A stretch of DNA of 49,534 nucleotides from Nemertoderma westbladi (GCA_032718475.1 JAUCBJ010000335.1:1-49534), one strand, 5' to 3'. Counted from the first letter of the stretch, positions 29,386-41,140 are shown. Notes: generated from the letters alone by a model not told the origin. Numbers and translations are program-made.

Positions 29386-30356
29386 CTGACCAGCAACATT
29401 TGATGGGAATCCCAAGGCAACAGTTATATGTTGCTACAGTCCAACAAATGCCTCAGAGCCAGAACAAGCAGTCAAGTTTTATGAAGAACTGACTGGACTT
29501 ATAAAGGACATTCCGAAACACAATGTTAAATTCATTGCTGGTGACCTGAATGCCCAACTTGGCCCAGAAAACATCAAGGGTTACATCTATAACACCAGTT
29601 CTAACAGAAATGGGTACTTACTTTTAGACCTAATGGAAGAATGTGAATTGATACCAACAAACAACACATTCGAAAAGAGTAAGGGGAAGCTATGGACTTT
29701 TCAATACCCTAATGGAACCAAAGCACAACTGGATTACATCCTCATAAACAAAAAGTGGAGAAACAGCATGATCAACTGCGAGGCATACAGCTCGTTCAAC
29801 CTAATTGGTTCGGACCACAGAATTGTGACTGCAGAGATCAGACTCAGTTTGAGAGCCAGCAAACCCAGGACAAGCAAGCAAATCAAATATGACTGGGAAA
29901 AACTCAGAACTGTCAATGCTGTAAAGGATGCTTATACAGTAGAAGTTCAAAACCGCTTTGAAGCACTTCAGTCAATGGATGAAGACCAATCCACCAATTC
30001 AATATACCAGAATATAATAACAGGAACAGCCCACAAGGAATCAGCTAAAAGGCATATCCCCCAGAAACCCAAACGAAAACAATATGTGCCATGGCAAAAC
30101 TCTGAGGTTACTTGTAAGAGAGAAGATCTTAAGATAGCCTACAAAGTTAAAACCGAACAACCAACAACCGAAAACATTAACAAGGTTGAGAAAGCTAAGG
30201 ACGATCTTAAATTGGCCTACAACATCAGCCAGGAAAAGTACATACAGGATAAAATTACAACTGCTCACATACAGCAACAATCAAGACTTACCTGGCAAAC
30301 TGTAAATGAGGTATCTGGTCGGAAAAGTTGTGCAAAGGGGCGCCTCAAAGCCGATA
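29386..30356 (+). mobile_element. LINE-2 (second RTE-like LINE), 5' part: endonuclease
   Basis: An open frame from about 29395 (FDGNPKATVICCYSPTN) shows an AP-type endonuclease: AGDLNAQLG, KGKLWTFQYPNGTKAQLDYI, GSDHRIVTAEIRLSLRAS. It continues into the linker before the reverse transcriptase. It stops at 30356, where LINE-1 is inserted; the rest is at 34129-35746. LINE-2 itself is 5'-truncated and sits in a remnant of the 86-bp unit (29301-29385). It is related to LINE-1, but the proteins differ clearly. Confidence 0.9.
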
Positions 30357-33300
30357 CTACTACTACTACTACTAGGATCGGCATGCTGCATTGCAGCTGC
30401 ATTTTTAAGAATGCTGTGCCGGCTTGTCAACAAAATTGCACCGCCACAACTCCCTATCACCCATGACATTTGCTAGATCATCCGCATCTTTAAGGCCAAT
30501 GTCCTTTAAGATACGTCTCAAGAAAGTCATGGGCTGTCCACCATGCTTATTCACTCCATGAGGCTGCCAAAGTACGAGATTATGCACTGGCTGGTCCTCA
30601 CGGCGAAAGCAATGTCCTGCAAAGCGGAGGCGATTTTGTTCTAGTGTCAAGCTTGGGGGAACCAATGAGACACCTCCAATGTTATATAGTGTCTGGTTGG
30701 AGATGTGTGCATTGTACTTGACACAATGAACCCGGCGTAGCATTCTTGTGAATGTGCCATCCAGAGATTTGGTGTCATCAGCAGTTAGAGCCCAGCATGG
30801 ACTCCCGTAGAGGAGTACTGGAACTACTGCTGCTCTAAATAATCGGACCTTAAGTTTCCGATTAATTCTCGGTGATTTCCAAATCTTGGAAAGCCTATTC
30901 AAGGCTGCCCATGCCTTTCCCTTACGTATTCGAAGGTCCTCACCTGACTTCCGGATCCATGATACCAGGTAACAGAAGTCGTCCACATGCTCAAGCATAC
31001 CATCCTTTGAGCTTATGCTCATCCGATCAGAGACTTGCTGAGGACTTTCAAAGTTAACGGTCAGAATTTTGGTCTTTCTGGAGTTAATAAAAAGACCAAC
31101 ACTAGAAGCAGCATGTTCTAATGATCTGAGGAGCCGTTGGGCTCCCTCTAATGATTCTGAGAGTACTCCTAAGTCATCAGCAAAGTCTAGATCAGTTAGG
31201 TACATGGCAGGATTTCCTCGACTTCTGGAGCCAGTAGGTGGAGTTATCATCACCCCATCATCATTATGATGATCTAAGGACATGCGTAGAACATAGTCAA
31301 CCACAATAATGAACAAGAATGGTGCAAGTGTGTCTCCTTGGAGGACGCCCCATAACACTTCAAATGGTTCTGTGTCACCGTCAACAGTAGACACAAATGT
31401 TGTCGAACCATCGTATACTGATCTGATTGCTGCAATAATTTCATCAGGAATCCCATATAATGAAAGTATGCTGAACATACGTGAGCGAGAGACTGAATCA
31501 AAGGCCTTGAAGAAGTCAACAAAGATAACAGCCAGATGCCTGTCTTTCTTTTTTGATAACTCTTCAATTATCCTTCTAAGTGCCAAAATGGGCTCCATGG
31601 TCCCACGACCTTTACGGAACCCATTCTGATTTCCACGGAGCAGTCTCTCAATGGGATCCCTGATGCGATTTAATAGAATCCTATTGTATAGCTTTGCAGC
31701 AATCGAGATCAATGAGATTCCCCGAAAAGAACCATAGAGTGTTAGGTTGCCCTTCTTGGGAACTGGCACCAACTTATTTGTTTTCATTTCTTGTGGGACT
31801 CTTGTTGTTCGGTACATGTCTACTATGATGGGATAGATGAGCTTTAAACACTCAGGTATTTTAAAGACCTCAGGGGGAACACCATCTACTCCACTGGCAC
31901 GATTGGTCTTAATGCTCTTTGCAGCAGCCTTCACTTCTGCAAAGGAGATATCGCCAATGGGAATATCTGGGAGTACAGACTCAAACACTTTTACTTCTAT
32001 AAAGTTATCAGGCAATACCCGGTCATTATTGAGGAGCTTTTCAAAATGGGCTTTCCAACCATTGAGGCGATCGGCTGGTGATTCAGCCTTAACCTTGGTG
32101 GTTGGTTGGCTTTTCCGCCCAGTAAGCAGATTGATTGATTTCCATGCCTGGGATGATTGCCTGCTGTCGTCAGCATCATTGATGGCATCAACCTGTTGGT
32201 TTATTAGCTCCTGTAGATTAACAGAGTACTGCCTGTTCAGGGACCTAGATGCAGCCTTAACTGCATTCTTGGCCGCTGTAGTCTGTTTGAGTCGGGACTC
32301 TTTCTGCGCCTTATGAAGGTCATTTCGGCACTTCTGAATTTTGTTGTCAGTCCAGGGGGCCCTTTTCCTGTTTCGAGGGTATACAGGAACTGTTTCTGCA
32401 GCTGCTAACTTAACTGCTTCTGTAAAGGCAGTATAGCCCTCACAGTGATCTGCCGCCTCAGAGGCAAGAGCCTCATACCTGTTGCTCAGCTGTAGTGTGA
32501 AGCTGGATCTCACACTTGGCTGTTGCAACAGAGAGGACCAGTCATGCCGCGGCAAGGCAGATTTCGTTGTTCTGCTAGCACGCAGACTAAGTCTTACCTT
32601 GGCCACAATAAGGCGGTGATCACTGGAGAAGGGTCGAAGTGTAAATGCATTACAGTCTTGTATAGAGCTCCTGTATTTCCTACGAAACAGAATATGGTCT
32701 ATCTGGGACTTGTGACCACTGGGTCCACTATGAGTCCATAGCTTTCCAGTTCGCTTCTTGAACTGGGTTCCAGCCGAAAACAATCCATTTCCAGAGATAA
32801 AATCCTGAAGATGGACAGAATTTCGGTTAACACTATTGCTATAGACCCAGGGCGATGTAGGTGATTGATGCAGACTTGCATTAAAGTCTCCCAGGAATGT
32901 TAAGAATGCATGCTGATCCACTCCATCAGTAGCTGCTTGTAGATTGTGGTAGAAATTTTCCACCTCCTCTACAGGGGCAACACTAGTTGGAGAGTAGCAC
33001 ACAATCAGAACCACCTTAGGAAACTTCTTAGCCAGTCTTCCAGAACATGAGAAGTGGCAACGGATGATGCGGTTAGAGATTTGGTCTATTTTGTCCAATG
33101 CTGCATGTGCAGTTGGATTCATCAATAGACCAATTCCACCATTGCCACTATCATCTGCAGACGCGAGGGCGAGTCGCCAACCGCCCCCCATGTCCTTAAT
33201 CATAACCTCATCAGTCTGTCCAGTCTGCATTCGGTGCTCTTGAACACCCACTGCGCTAAGAGAAAGCTTATCTGCCAAGGCAGTCAGCTCACCTTGTCGC

Positions 33301-34123
33301 ATTGGGGACCCGAGTGTTAGGGTGTTTACTGAGGCTAGTCTAGTGACTTGCCTCAGATTCACCAATGGCTTTGTTGGTCGGGGTGGAACATGAGAGTAGC
33401 CTCCAACTCCAGAATCCCTCTCCCCATCACAATCTGGCCTCCCTGGTGACCCAGGGTTTGGGCCAGAAAGGTCATCAGGAAAGGGACTCAAAGAATTGTT
33501 GTCTGCTCTCTCTCCAGTAGGGGGTGAGACAGGCAGCCGGTCAGGAGTTAACTGACGCCTGTGAGGCCGATTGTGTCCGGTAATTCCACTGGCCTCTAGT
33601 GGCCAGACCTCCGCATTGCTAATGTAATCCATAGTGGGGGTTGGGGGGTGCTTTTTTGCCGAGTCAGCTCTCGGGGCAAATACCGCACCCTGGTTTGCCA
33701 TTCCACAGGGTGGGTGTCGCAATAGAGTCAGATATGATGCCCATCACCCATATCTACTCTGGCGCACATGACCCACCATTGGCTGTTGCAGCTCATCTGC
33801 TGGGTCATGCCCTGTACCCTTGCTGCCAGGTGCATGTTGCAGTGAAGTGCTCTCAGAGTGGACATGAGAACACTCTACTCCTGACCAGCCATTGGTAGAT
33901 CACCATCTGCCTGGTCAGGCCATATACCCCTGCAGCCAAGTATATGGGTCCTTAACCCAGGACCAAGGGCGTCCTTATCCCAGAACGAAGGGGGTCCTAG
34001 TTACAGGACCAGATTTGCTCTAGTAAGAGGGTCTATGCAGCTACAGGTGGCACCTCCTTTATGCTGCATGGAGGTGGCAAGTATTCTTGATCAATGACCT
34101 AGAATACCTGACCTGACTGTAGT
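30357..34123 (-). mobile_element. LINE-1, full-length RTE-like element inserted in LINE-2
   Basis: The 3767-bp element has a 5' region of about 400 bp (33723-34123), one long open frame and a 48-bp 3' tail ending in TAG repeats (30357-30374) instead of poly(A), as in the RTE clade. A 5-bp target duplication CGATA flanks it (30352-30356 and 34124-34128). Across the gap the LINE-2 reading frame would continue, so the insertion site is certain. Four other 3' or internal fragments of the same family are in the window, plus an old one. Confidence 0.95.
30405..33722 (-). CDS. LINE-1 endonuclease/reverse transcriptase, intact frame
   Basis: 1105 residues without a stop. The N-terminal 130 residues are Pro-rich and basic without a known domain. 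The apurinic-type endonuclease spans about 130-370: VGVQEHR, GDFNASLHQS, KSQIDHILFRR, FSSDHRLIVAKVRL. The reverse transcriptase spans about 570-860: RASGVDGVPPEVFK, VPVPKKGNLTLYGSFRGISL, NGFRKGRGTMEPIL, FVDFFKAFDSV, GVLQGDTLAPFLFI and the catalytic LDFADDLGVL. The C-terminus has RLRFAGHCFRRED, typical of RTE-type proteins. It nicks target DNA and copies its own RNA at the site. The start at 33722 is nominal; Met at 33632 (MDYISNAEVW) is an alternative. All key residues are present, so the copy may be young. Confidence 0.92.
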   Translation of the reverse strand: MRHPPCGMANQGAVFAPRADSAKKHPPTPTMDYISNAEVWPLEASGITGHNRPHRRQLTPDRLPVSPPTGERADNNSLSPFPDDLSGPNPGSPGRPDCDGERDSGVGGYSHVPPRPTKPLVNLRQVTRLASVNTLTLGSPMRQGELTALADKLSLSAVGVQEHRMQTGQTDEVMIKDMGGGWRLALASADDSGNGGIGLLMNPTAHAALDKIDQISNRIIRCHFSCSGRLAKKFPKVVLIVCYSPTSVAPVEEVENFYHNLQAATDGVDQHAFLTFLGDFNASLHQSPTSPWVYSNSVNRNSVHLQDFISGNGLFSAGTQFKKRTGKLWTHSGPSGHKSQIDHILFRRKYRSSIQDCNAFTLRPFSSDHRLIVAKVRLSLRASRTTKSALPRHDWSSLLQQPSVRSSFTLQLSNRYEALASEAADHCEGYTAFTEAVKLAAAETVPVYPRNRKRAPWTDNKIQKCRNDLHKAQKESRLKQTTAAKNAVKAASRSLNRQYSVNLQELINQQVDAINDADDSRQSSQAWKSINLLTGRKSQPTTKVKAESPADRLNGWKAHFEKLLNNDRVLPDNFIEVKVFESVLPDIPIGDISFAEVKAAAKSIKTNRASGVDGVPPEVFKIPECLKLIYPIIVDMYRTTRVPQEMKTNKLVPVPKKGNLTLYGSFRGISLISIAAKLYNRILLNRIRDPIERLLRGNQNGFRKGRGTMEPILALRRIIEELSKKKDRHLAVIFVDFFKAFDSVSRSRMFSILSLYGIPDEIIAAIRSVYDGSTTFVSTVDGDTEPFEVLWGVLQGDTLAPFLFIIVVDYVLRMSLDHHNDDGVMITPPTGSRSRGNPAMYLTDLDFADDLGVLSESLEGAQRLLRSLEHAASSVGLFINSRKTKILTVNFESPQQVSDRMSISSKDGMLEHVDDFCYLVSWIRKSGEDLRIRKGKAWAALNRLSKIWKSPRINRKLKVRLFRAAVVPVLLYGSPCWALTADDTKSLDGTFTRMLRRVHCVKYNAHISNQTLYNIGGVSLVPPSLTLEQNRLRFAGHCFRREDQPVHNLVLWQPHGVNKHGGQPMTFLRRILKDIGLKDADDLANVMGDRELWRCNFVDKPAQHS

Positions 34124-34128
34124 CGATA

Positions 34129-35746
34129 GTCCTGAAGAACGTGTTGGGAAGTGAAAAAATCACTTCAGCAACTTGCTTGGGCAGCCACAAAACATCGAGG
34201 TCAGCCCTACAAGGAAAATATATGACAAGACACTACCTATAGAAACAGGGGACTTCACACCTGCCGAACTCCAAAGAAGCATTAAAAGCATGTCCAATAA
34301 TAAAGCGAGTGGATTAGATGAAATCCCAACGGAGGTATGGAAAACCGGAGTGCCAAACAGACCATTTTTGGATGTTTGCAACCGGATGTTAAAAGGGGAA
34401 AAGCCACCACCAATTTGGACTAAAGGTCAACTAAAGCCTCTCCCCAAGAAAGGAGACCTCGGCATACCAACAAACTATCGTGGGATCTGTCTGCTGTGGT
34501 AGCTGCCAAAATATACAATAAAATGATTCTATATAGGATTAGGCCTCACATAGAGAAACTACTGCGTAAGAGCCAAAACGGATTTCGACCAAGTAGATCA
34601 ACAATAGCTCAGATACTTGACTACGGAGACTGATTGAAGGAATTAAGTCAAAGAATCTCCCCGCTGTCATGACTTTTGTGGACTTCAAGAAGGCATTCGA
34701 CTCCATCCATAGAGGTAAAATGCTTGAAATCCTAAGAGCTTATGGAATACCAGAAGTAATTGTTGCTGGCATTGGATTGTTATATTGTGACACAGAAGCG
34801 CAGGTACTCTCACCAGATGGTGAAACTGAGTTTTTCTCAATCCTGGCAGGCGTACTGCAAGGTTAGCACCATTACTATTTGTAATTGTGCTGGATTACGC
34901 AATGAGGACGGCCACAAAGGGTGAAGAACTGGGATTCACACTTCAAGAACGCAGGAGTAGTAGATATCCGGCAACTACAGTCACAGACACCGACTTTGCG
35001 GATGACATCCTTCCTCTCTTATACCCAAGCAGATTCACAGCTTCTACTAAATAAAGTGGAGAGGGCTGCTAAGGAGGTTGGATTGCATATAAATGCTACA
35101 AAGACCGAATTCATGACCTTTAATGTTGATGGAAACTTGACAACCATTGATAATGATCAACTAAGGAAGGTCGATGACTTCCAGTATCTTGGATCATGGA
35201 TAGAGAGTAGCAAAAAGGATATAGAAGTTAGGAAAGCAAAGGCTTGGGTAGCTCTATCAAAAATGGATACCATCTGGAAATCAGATCTCTCCAGGCACCT
35301 TAAGACTAAGTTCTTTCGAGCCACAGTGGAAAGTTTATTTTTATATGGGGGTGAGACCTGGACACTGACTAAATCACTTGAACAACGAATTGATGGTTGC
35401 TACACAAGACTACTAAGGGCAGCCCTAAACATCAGCTGGAGACAACACATTACAAACGCCGAGCTTTAGGGTACAATACCACCTGTATCAACCACCCTCC
35501 GTGAACGCAGATTAAGATTCAGTGGGCACTGCTGGCGAAGTAAAGACGAGGTCATACCAGATCTACTTTTCTGGCAACCAACTCATGGAAAGCGTAGTCG
35601 TGGACGACCGGCCATAACATATATAGATCAACTTGAAAGGGATACTGAACTTAGGAGAAACGAAATTGCGACAACTATGGAGACTCGGGAAGCCTGGAAG
35701 GATCTCATTTCCACTGTCCGAGTTCGCTCGACCTAGTAGTAGTATA
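34129..35746 (+). mobile_element. LINE-2, 3' part: broken reverse transcriptase
   Basis: Continuation of LINE-2 after the LINE-1 insertion. Blocks in order: the linker up to LLGQPQNIEVS (34185), RT finger region NNKASGLDEIPTEVW (34299-34343), LPKKGDLGIPTNYRGICL, MTFVDFKKAFDSIHRGKML (34669), LSPDGETEFFSILAGVLQG (34866), FADD near 34996, DDFQYLGSWIESSKKDIE (35173), RERRLRFSGHCWRS (35503), and the end TVRVRST (35733). Stops or shifts occur at 34153 (TGA), 34499, about 34640, 34866, about 34960-35010 and 35467. The 3' end has three TAG repeats (35735-35743), the same type of tail as LINE-1. It is a dead element, older than LINE-1. Confidence 0.9.
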
Positions 35747-36839
35747 ATATTGTAATAGCGAGTTTTATAAACGCGAATTATTTGCCACTGTGTTTTAGTT
35801 ACTTAACTGAATAAAAATTACACTGTAGTCGTAGTGGTTAAAGTAAGCCAATATAGATTAGAGGTTTTGTTTAATAATCGAACTTTAAGCAAATCTAAGT
35901 AATACTGTAGATACAAAATAATATAAATGGTGGATGTATGGGTGTCCCCCCCCCCCCCCCCCCCCCCCAACCCACTCTTAGGTGTCGCAAATATTTGGTT
36001 TTTAGGATATAGATATTCAATAGGTGGTGATACCATAAATGCCATATATATTACATTAGTATACATATACATTAGTTATTTTGCGGAATATTTACCCAAC
36101 GGAAGGAGTTATAAACTTATAACGTTTCTTAAACTTATATGTTACGTTGAAACCTCGAATAGTTTAGTGGAAACAAACGCAACTTTAGTTTGACAGATTG
36201 CCTTTATTGTTGACTACGGCCGTTCCGAATCTGTTTAGATTTTTAGCTGAACCTTGCCATGAGATTTTATTTTCTATATAAAATGGTGTCAGACACTCTA
36301 CACCTTTACGTTTAGGATACGATTGTACTTCTAGCGGTAAAGACTATCTGAAGCAGGTCGTTAAGTCGATAACGTTTCTGTACCGTTACGTTTTCTTTCT
36401 GCCAGCCGGACTCATTCACTTTATTTACATTTAAGTAAATACACTATGCACCAATACTGCTTTACTATATTATATTATAATATTACCTCTTAAAATACTG
36501 CGGGCTATCAGGCTCAGCAACCTTGTTTTTTCAGGATTTTATAAAGCTTTAAATATATTTTACTGGCACCTCGCACCCCATGCCGTTCACAACAAACAGA
36601 AAAATCATTGCCCCAAACTTCCTAGTAGTAGTTCGTTTTTCTACTTCTCTCTACATTTAACTACCATCTCTTTCCACATTTTGGACTTCACTTTATGTCA
36701 TTTACCGGTTTGGCTTCCTCAGAATGCCTCCAGTCGTCTCAGAAACCCAAGTCTACAGTCTCAAGTTCACTGACACCGATCGTATGTAACTAAACATATA
36801 GTAACATAATATAACCTTTAGTGGATATCTCAAACTTAC
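35747..36839. other. Intron/intergenic DNA of receptor copy A
   Basis: No exon is seen. It contains a 23-base C run (35946-35968) and AT-rich sequence. It lies in the first intron, between exon 1 and the Ig exon of copy A. Confidence 0.6.
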
Positions 36840-37683
36840 ATTGAACTACGATCGTAGTGGTACAGGATTTATCCTCTTCTATAGCTCTATTCATCGCCTT
36901 ACATATAAACTCCGCCCCATTATCTCCACGACTTAGATCTCTATTTATACTCAGTGTATCTCCTGGTTCAGTTACGACTCCACCAATAGCAACTCCGTTA
37001 CTATACCAACTCCATCTAGAATCTCCTGATGTACTTCCAGCTACCGGTACCGGTACCCAATCCGATAACTTACAGTTTAATGTAGCTGAACTGCCTTCTA
37101 TATAAGTACAACTCGGTACGCCACTACACTCTGGATCATTATCAGCTTTACATTGGGGTGGGAGAGTTATTATAAGTGGGTAAGCGGTCTGACCGGGGAA
37201 GTCCGCCTGGTTCTTTTGTAGATTTTCCGTATGTGTACCGCTAGTAAAATATTTTATTCTTATCTCCAATACCTCCGGTATAGATTCAATAACAGGAGGA
37301 TTCAACCCAACAGTAATGAATCCTTCAGCTCCGGCTGTGTTGCTACTTATATACTCTGTTGTATTCCATCCACCACAACCGATGTTAGCTTTATTACTAA
37401 TATCCCTGCAATCATCTCTATCGGCGTTGGCTCTATTCCGCACTTCTATGTTTTTACCTTTACCATCCTTAGCAATAACCGTTGATTCCAATACATCGGT
37501 AATAGTTAATTCACTTTGTTGATTAATAATAAAATCAATTTGTACTCTAATACTATTTCTTTCTTCTTTCCGTATACATTCTCTAGTAAATTTAGATCCA
37601 TCTGGTTCGACTAATTTATATCCATTATACTTGAACCCCAGAATAACATCAGTTAGTATCAGTAATATCAGTAATGATTTCAT
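36840..37683 (-). CDS. Receptor copy A, exon 1: signal peptide, N-terminal domain, Ig domain
   Basis: ATG at 37683 (MKSLLILLILTDVILG, a clear signal peptide) is preferred over the upstream in-frame ATG at 37701, since the hydrophobic core begins right after it. The exon runs 844 bp to a consensus donor (CAAT/GTAAGTTTG, donor 36839-36835), phase 1. After the signal peptide comes a region of about 190 residues with four Cys (C39, C92, C103, C176 approximately) of no recognised family, rich in beta-like strands (ELTITDVLESTVIA, AEGFITVGLNPP, PEVLEIRIKYFTSG). Then an Ig-like domain with CTYIEGSSATLNCKLSDW, SRWSWYSNGVAIGG and GAEFICKA. It is the start of a secreted-ectodomain receptor. The frame is intact. 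Confidence 0.88.
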
Positions 37684-37810
37684 TGTTATTGAGACTAACA
37701 CTTACAGATTAAATATCCTCACGACATTTTAACTTCCCCCTACAACGTAACTTAGAAGTAACTGCAAGCCGTTTTTAATCAATATAAAATTATATAAATA
37801 AGATATTTAA
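37684..37810 (-). promoter_or_regulatory. Upstream region of receptor exon 1
   Basis: About 120 bases upstream of the ATG are shared with the truncated copies at 20215 and 38528. They include an A/T-rich TATA-like stretch (ATATAATTTTATATTG, about 37780-37795). A promoter is plausible but not shown. Confidence 0.35.
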
Positions 37811-38370
37811 TTTAAAAACTCAAACTATAAATCTAGCGGTAGACTGGGGAACTGTAGACTACTCTGCGACTCCGTAAGATGTAACTTATGCTATGTTAGA
37901 GACTTGTCTGGTTTCAGCCTAAACGGATTGAAAAATAGACTTAAAACGAATAACACCCCCATTAGACGCAATGATAATAACGCCAGCTGGTGCTAATGCA
38001 AAATGAATAAAGATAGCCAAGTAATGCTATTGAAGGGATAGGCCCAAACTGCACAGAAGTATTTTACTTTCCAAGTTTAGAAAGGTTGTGTTTACTCAGT
38101 CACTCTATCCCAGTCGTATAAATCCTAATTGGAAATTTCATTTCTGATAACCATCTCCATCAGTTTTACTAGAAGGGACGTCAGTGATATAGGCCGATAG
38201 TTACTGGCAACAGATCGTGAACCTTTGTTTTTATACAATGGGATCACATGGGCAAGCCGCCAATAAGCAGCCGGGACAATACCGAGGTCAAAAGACTGCT
38301 GAAATTATTTTGACAGCGACGAGGCTAACCATGTACAAAGATTGCGTAGAAACACAGCAGGAATTTTATA
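37811..38370. other. Intergenic DNA between exon 1 and the truncated exon 1 copy
   Basis: No gene is seen. 38293-38370 matches 19980-20057, the sequence joined to the other truncated exon. Confidence 0.6.
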
Positions 38371-38527
38371 TAATAAAATCAACTTGTACTCTAATACTAT
38401 TTCTTTCTTCTTTAAATAAACATTCTCTAGTAAATTTAGATCCATCTCGTTCGACTAGTTTATATCCATTATACTTGAACCCCAGAATAACATCAGTTAG
38501 TATCAGTAATATCAGTAATGATTTCAT
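38371..38527 (-). pseudogene. Truncated first exon of the Ig receptor, copy 2
   Basis: Same structure as 20058-20214: ATG at 38527 on the minus strand, signal peptide, about 35 residues, then the same breakpoint (ATAAAATTCCTGC after the break). Nearly identical to copy 1 along its length and flanks. It is a duplicated dead fragment, 690 bp upstream of the intact exon 1. Confidence 0.88.
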
Positions 38528-38832
38528 TGTTATTGAGACTAACACTTACAGATTGAATATCCTCACGACATTTTAACTTCCCCCTACAACTTAACTTTGA
38601 AGTAACAGCAAACCGTTTTTAATCAATATAAAATTATATATAAAAGATATTTAATTTATAAACTCAAACTCTATAATCCAATAATACTTATTATTTACGA
38701 TATAACAATAATTATTAATCAATGAATGACAGCATGGCGTGTAAGTTGTATCAGTTAGCCAATTAGTAAAACGGGGTGGTTGAGGTACAGGGGTCTTGTC
38801 CTGATGGTAATGAAAATAAATTTTGTTTTCTT

Positions 38833-39228
38833 TACGAACGTGGTATAAAGTACGAACGTGGTATAAAGTACGAACGTGGTATAAAGTACGAACGTGGTAT
38901 AAAGTACGATCGTGGTATAAAGTACGAACGTGGTATAAAGTACGAACGTGGTATAAAGTACGAACGTGGTATAAAGTACGAACGTGGTATAAAGTACGAA
39001 CGTGGTATAAAGTACGAACGTGGTATAAAGTACGAACGTGGTATAAAGTACGAACGTGGTATAAAGTACGAACGTGGTATAAAGTACGAACGTGGTATAA
39101 AGTACGAACGTGGTATAAAGTACGAACGTGGTATAAAGTACGAACGTGGTATAAAGTACGAACGTGGTATAAAGTACGAACGTGGTATAAAGTACGAACG
39201 TGGTATAAAGTACGAACGTGGTATAAAG
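38833..39228 (+). repeat. 18-bp minisatellite, 22 perfect-length copies
   Basis: The unit is TACGAACGTGGTATAAAG, repeated exactly 22 times (396 bp) with only one visible change (GATCG for GAACG in unit 5). 18 is a multiple of 3, so frames on both strands stay open (ERGIKY, RTWYKV, TTFVLY). These are not taken as genes. Each unit carries TATAAAG. Confidence 0.97.
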
Positions 39229-40274
39229 TTCTACTATTTGTACATACCTACCACACTTCATATTACTACATACATATCTACCTACATAGACATTAATTTT
39301 CCTTTTTCTAATAAAAATTTCTCTATATAAATAGTGAACTTTATTAGTTAATTAGCATTTTGATAGCATTACTGTTTCGAGGGATTGATTGGTTGTCTTT
39401 ATGGAGTCCTATATATTGTTAATGCAGCGGCTATATGTATCAAATATATATGTTAAATTACATTGCCTGACTCCCTCCCGCTTTTAAATTCATTGTCTTT
39501 CGTTGTTATTACTTAATTCTCAATTTACCTGTTTTTATATGATCAACTTCATACGCTGTATTTTCTTTGGACTAATTAATTATTATGTAAACTAAATTAC
39601 TTAACATATCATTATTATCTTACGTATTTATTCACAATCTCTATATAATCTACTAATAGTCAATAAATACATATATATCCATGGCTGACTTGTAGTAACA
39701 TATAAAGATGAACTGTTGAATAGACATCTTTCTAATAGAGCATATCCAACTACTTACTATATTGGGTGAATTCTGTGGTACTTCTGTGATTAAATGTCAA
39801 TGCTGAGATTGGACGATAAAAAGTGGATGTTATGGATATATTTAAGGTGAAATGTGAAAGTTGCCTTGTGGATAACAGATTTGATTTAAGGGCCGAAGTA
39901 GTCAGTACATTAGTATACCCATTATATGTTTCACTAATAAAATAAAAATACTTTATTTTTAAATGTTATAACAAAATATTTCAACCAAAATATAACAAGT
40001 AATATAAAAAATAACCACGGAAGCTATAAAATATGTTATAGATGAACTTTTGTTTGCCAAGTTTTATATTAAATTATGGGGCCAAATGTAACTTCCTCTT
40101 TGGCATGAAAGGCAGGGAAATAGTAACAATATGGTAGATTTATGTTGAATCCCCAATTGGGGAAAATCCCTAATATTCTACGATTTCGGCGATTTCAAAG
40201 AAATAATGAGAGAGGAAATATGTTACAAAATAATAATTTTCAAATATAATAGATACCAAATATAATACAAATAA
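39229..40274. other. AT-rich intergenic DNA
   Basis: No gene is seen. 39855-40274 matches 20335-20741 (receptor-locus duplication). The stretch 38650-39855, with the 18-bp array, is absent from copy A. Confidence 0.6.
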
Positions 40275-41140
40275 GGATAGTAATATTTACTGACAGTTGT
40301 TACCCGTTATTAACAGTTATCCAATTTTTGCACAGGCTATCCAACATTTATTTATCCCATTTTTGCAGAGGCTATCCAACAATTATCGAAAATGTATTTA
40401 AAAAGGCAAAGGTCTCACGGCTGTCTGGGATTTCAATTTTACATTTATTAAGAGCAGGTCTTCTTGAAATAATTTTATAGTTGTACCAGTACCATATACT
40501 ATGGCTAAACTGAGATCAGGATAGCATCCTTTGTTATAGTATTGTCTTTATGGGCTGACCGATTTTTAATTAATTAGGCCTAATTAATCCTCATCAATTA
40601 AGAAATTAATCCCGCTTTCCAGTAGTTAGTGGTGTTGTTCTTTCGAAGCTCTACAGTTCACTGAGCGACTGGACTGGACCTTCTCTGTTGGCTCATCTAG
40701 TTATCCCCAATAATACACCGATTGTCATTGCGAGTAACAACCATCTCCATTGTTGTACCAAATTCACAACAGTGACTGGGATGAGGTAGGCCTATGGAGA
40801 GGGGACGACGGACATCGGTATGTCGGGAAACATTGACGGAGGATGGGGACCAACGAACGACTTTCATCACTCAATACTTTCAATATACGCCAATGTTCTT
40901 CGTTACACAGGCAACAATGTTAGGAAGCGCCAACAGGCACGCATTTGATTCTACGTCGTCAGAAGGAAATCCGAAGACAAGACGGAAACAATTCCAGGGT
41001 TCGGTTCCGATATAATCGGTCAGCCCATAAATACCATACTGGTACTATAACAAAGGCTGCATATCCTGATATCCTGATGATCCTGAAAACGTGGTACCGG
41101 TACAAAACTTTTTTTCGCCATTTTAAATTCATATTCGATA

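Noticed and set aside
29633-30466. A 277-residue gene running from LINE-2 into LINE-1
   Set aside because: The last 35 codons cross the nested insertion junction into antisense LINE-1; it is a chance fusion.
36283-36310. TATATAAAATGGTGTCAGAC as an LTR/primer-site junction
   Set aside because: The TGGTGTCAGA phrase resembles some primer sites, but no LTR, tract or coding region is nearby.
38833-39228. CRISPR array
   Set aside because: Units abut without unique spacers and the genome is animal. The same applies to the 31-bp, 51-bp and 86-bp arrays.
38755-39330. Open frames over the 18-bp array (ERGIKY, RTWYKV, TTFVLY repeats)
   Set aside because: The unit is a multiple of 3 and free of stops on both strands, so openness is automatic.
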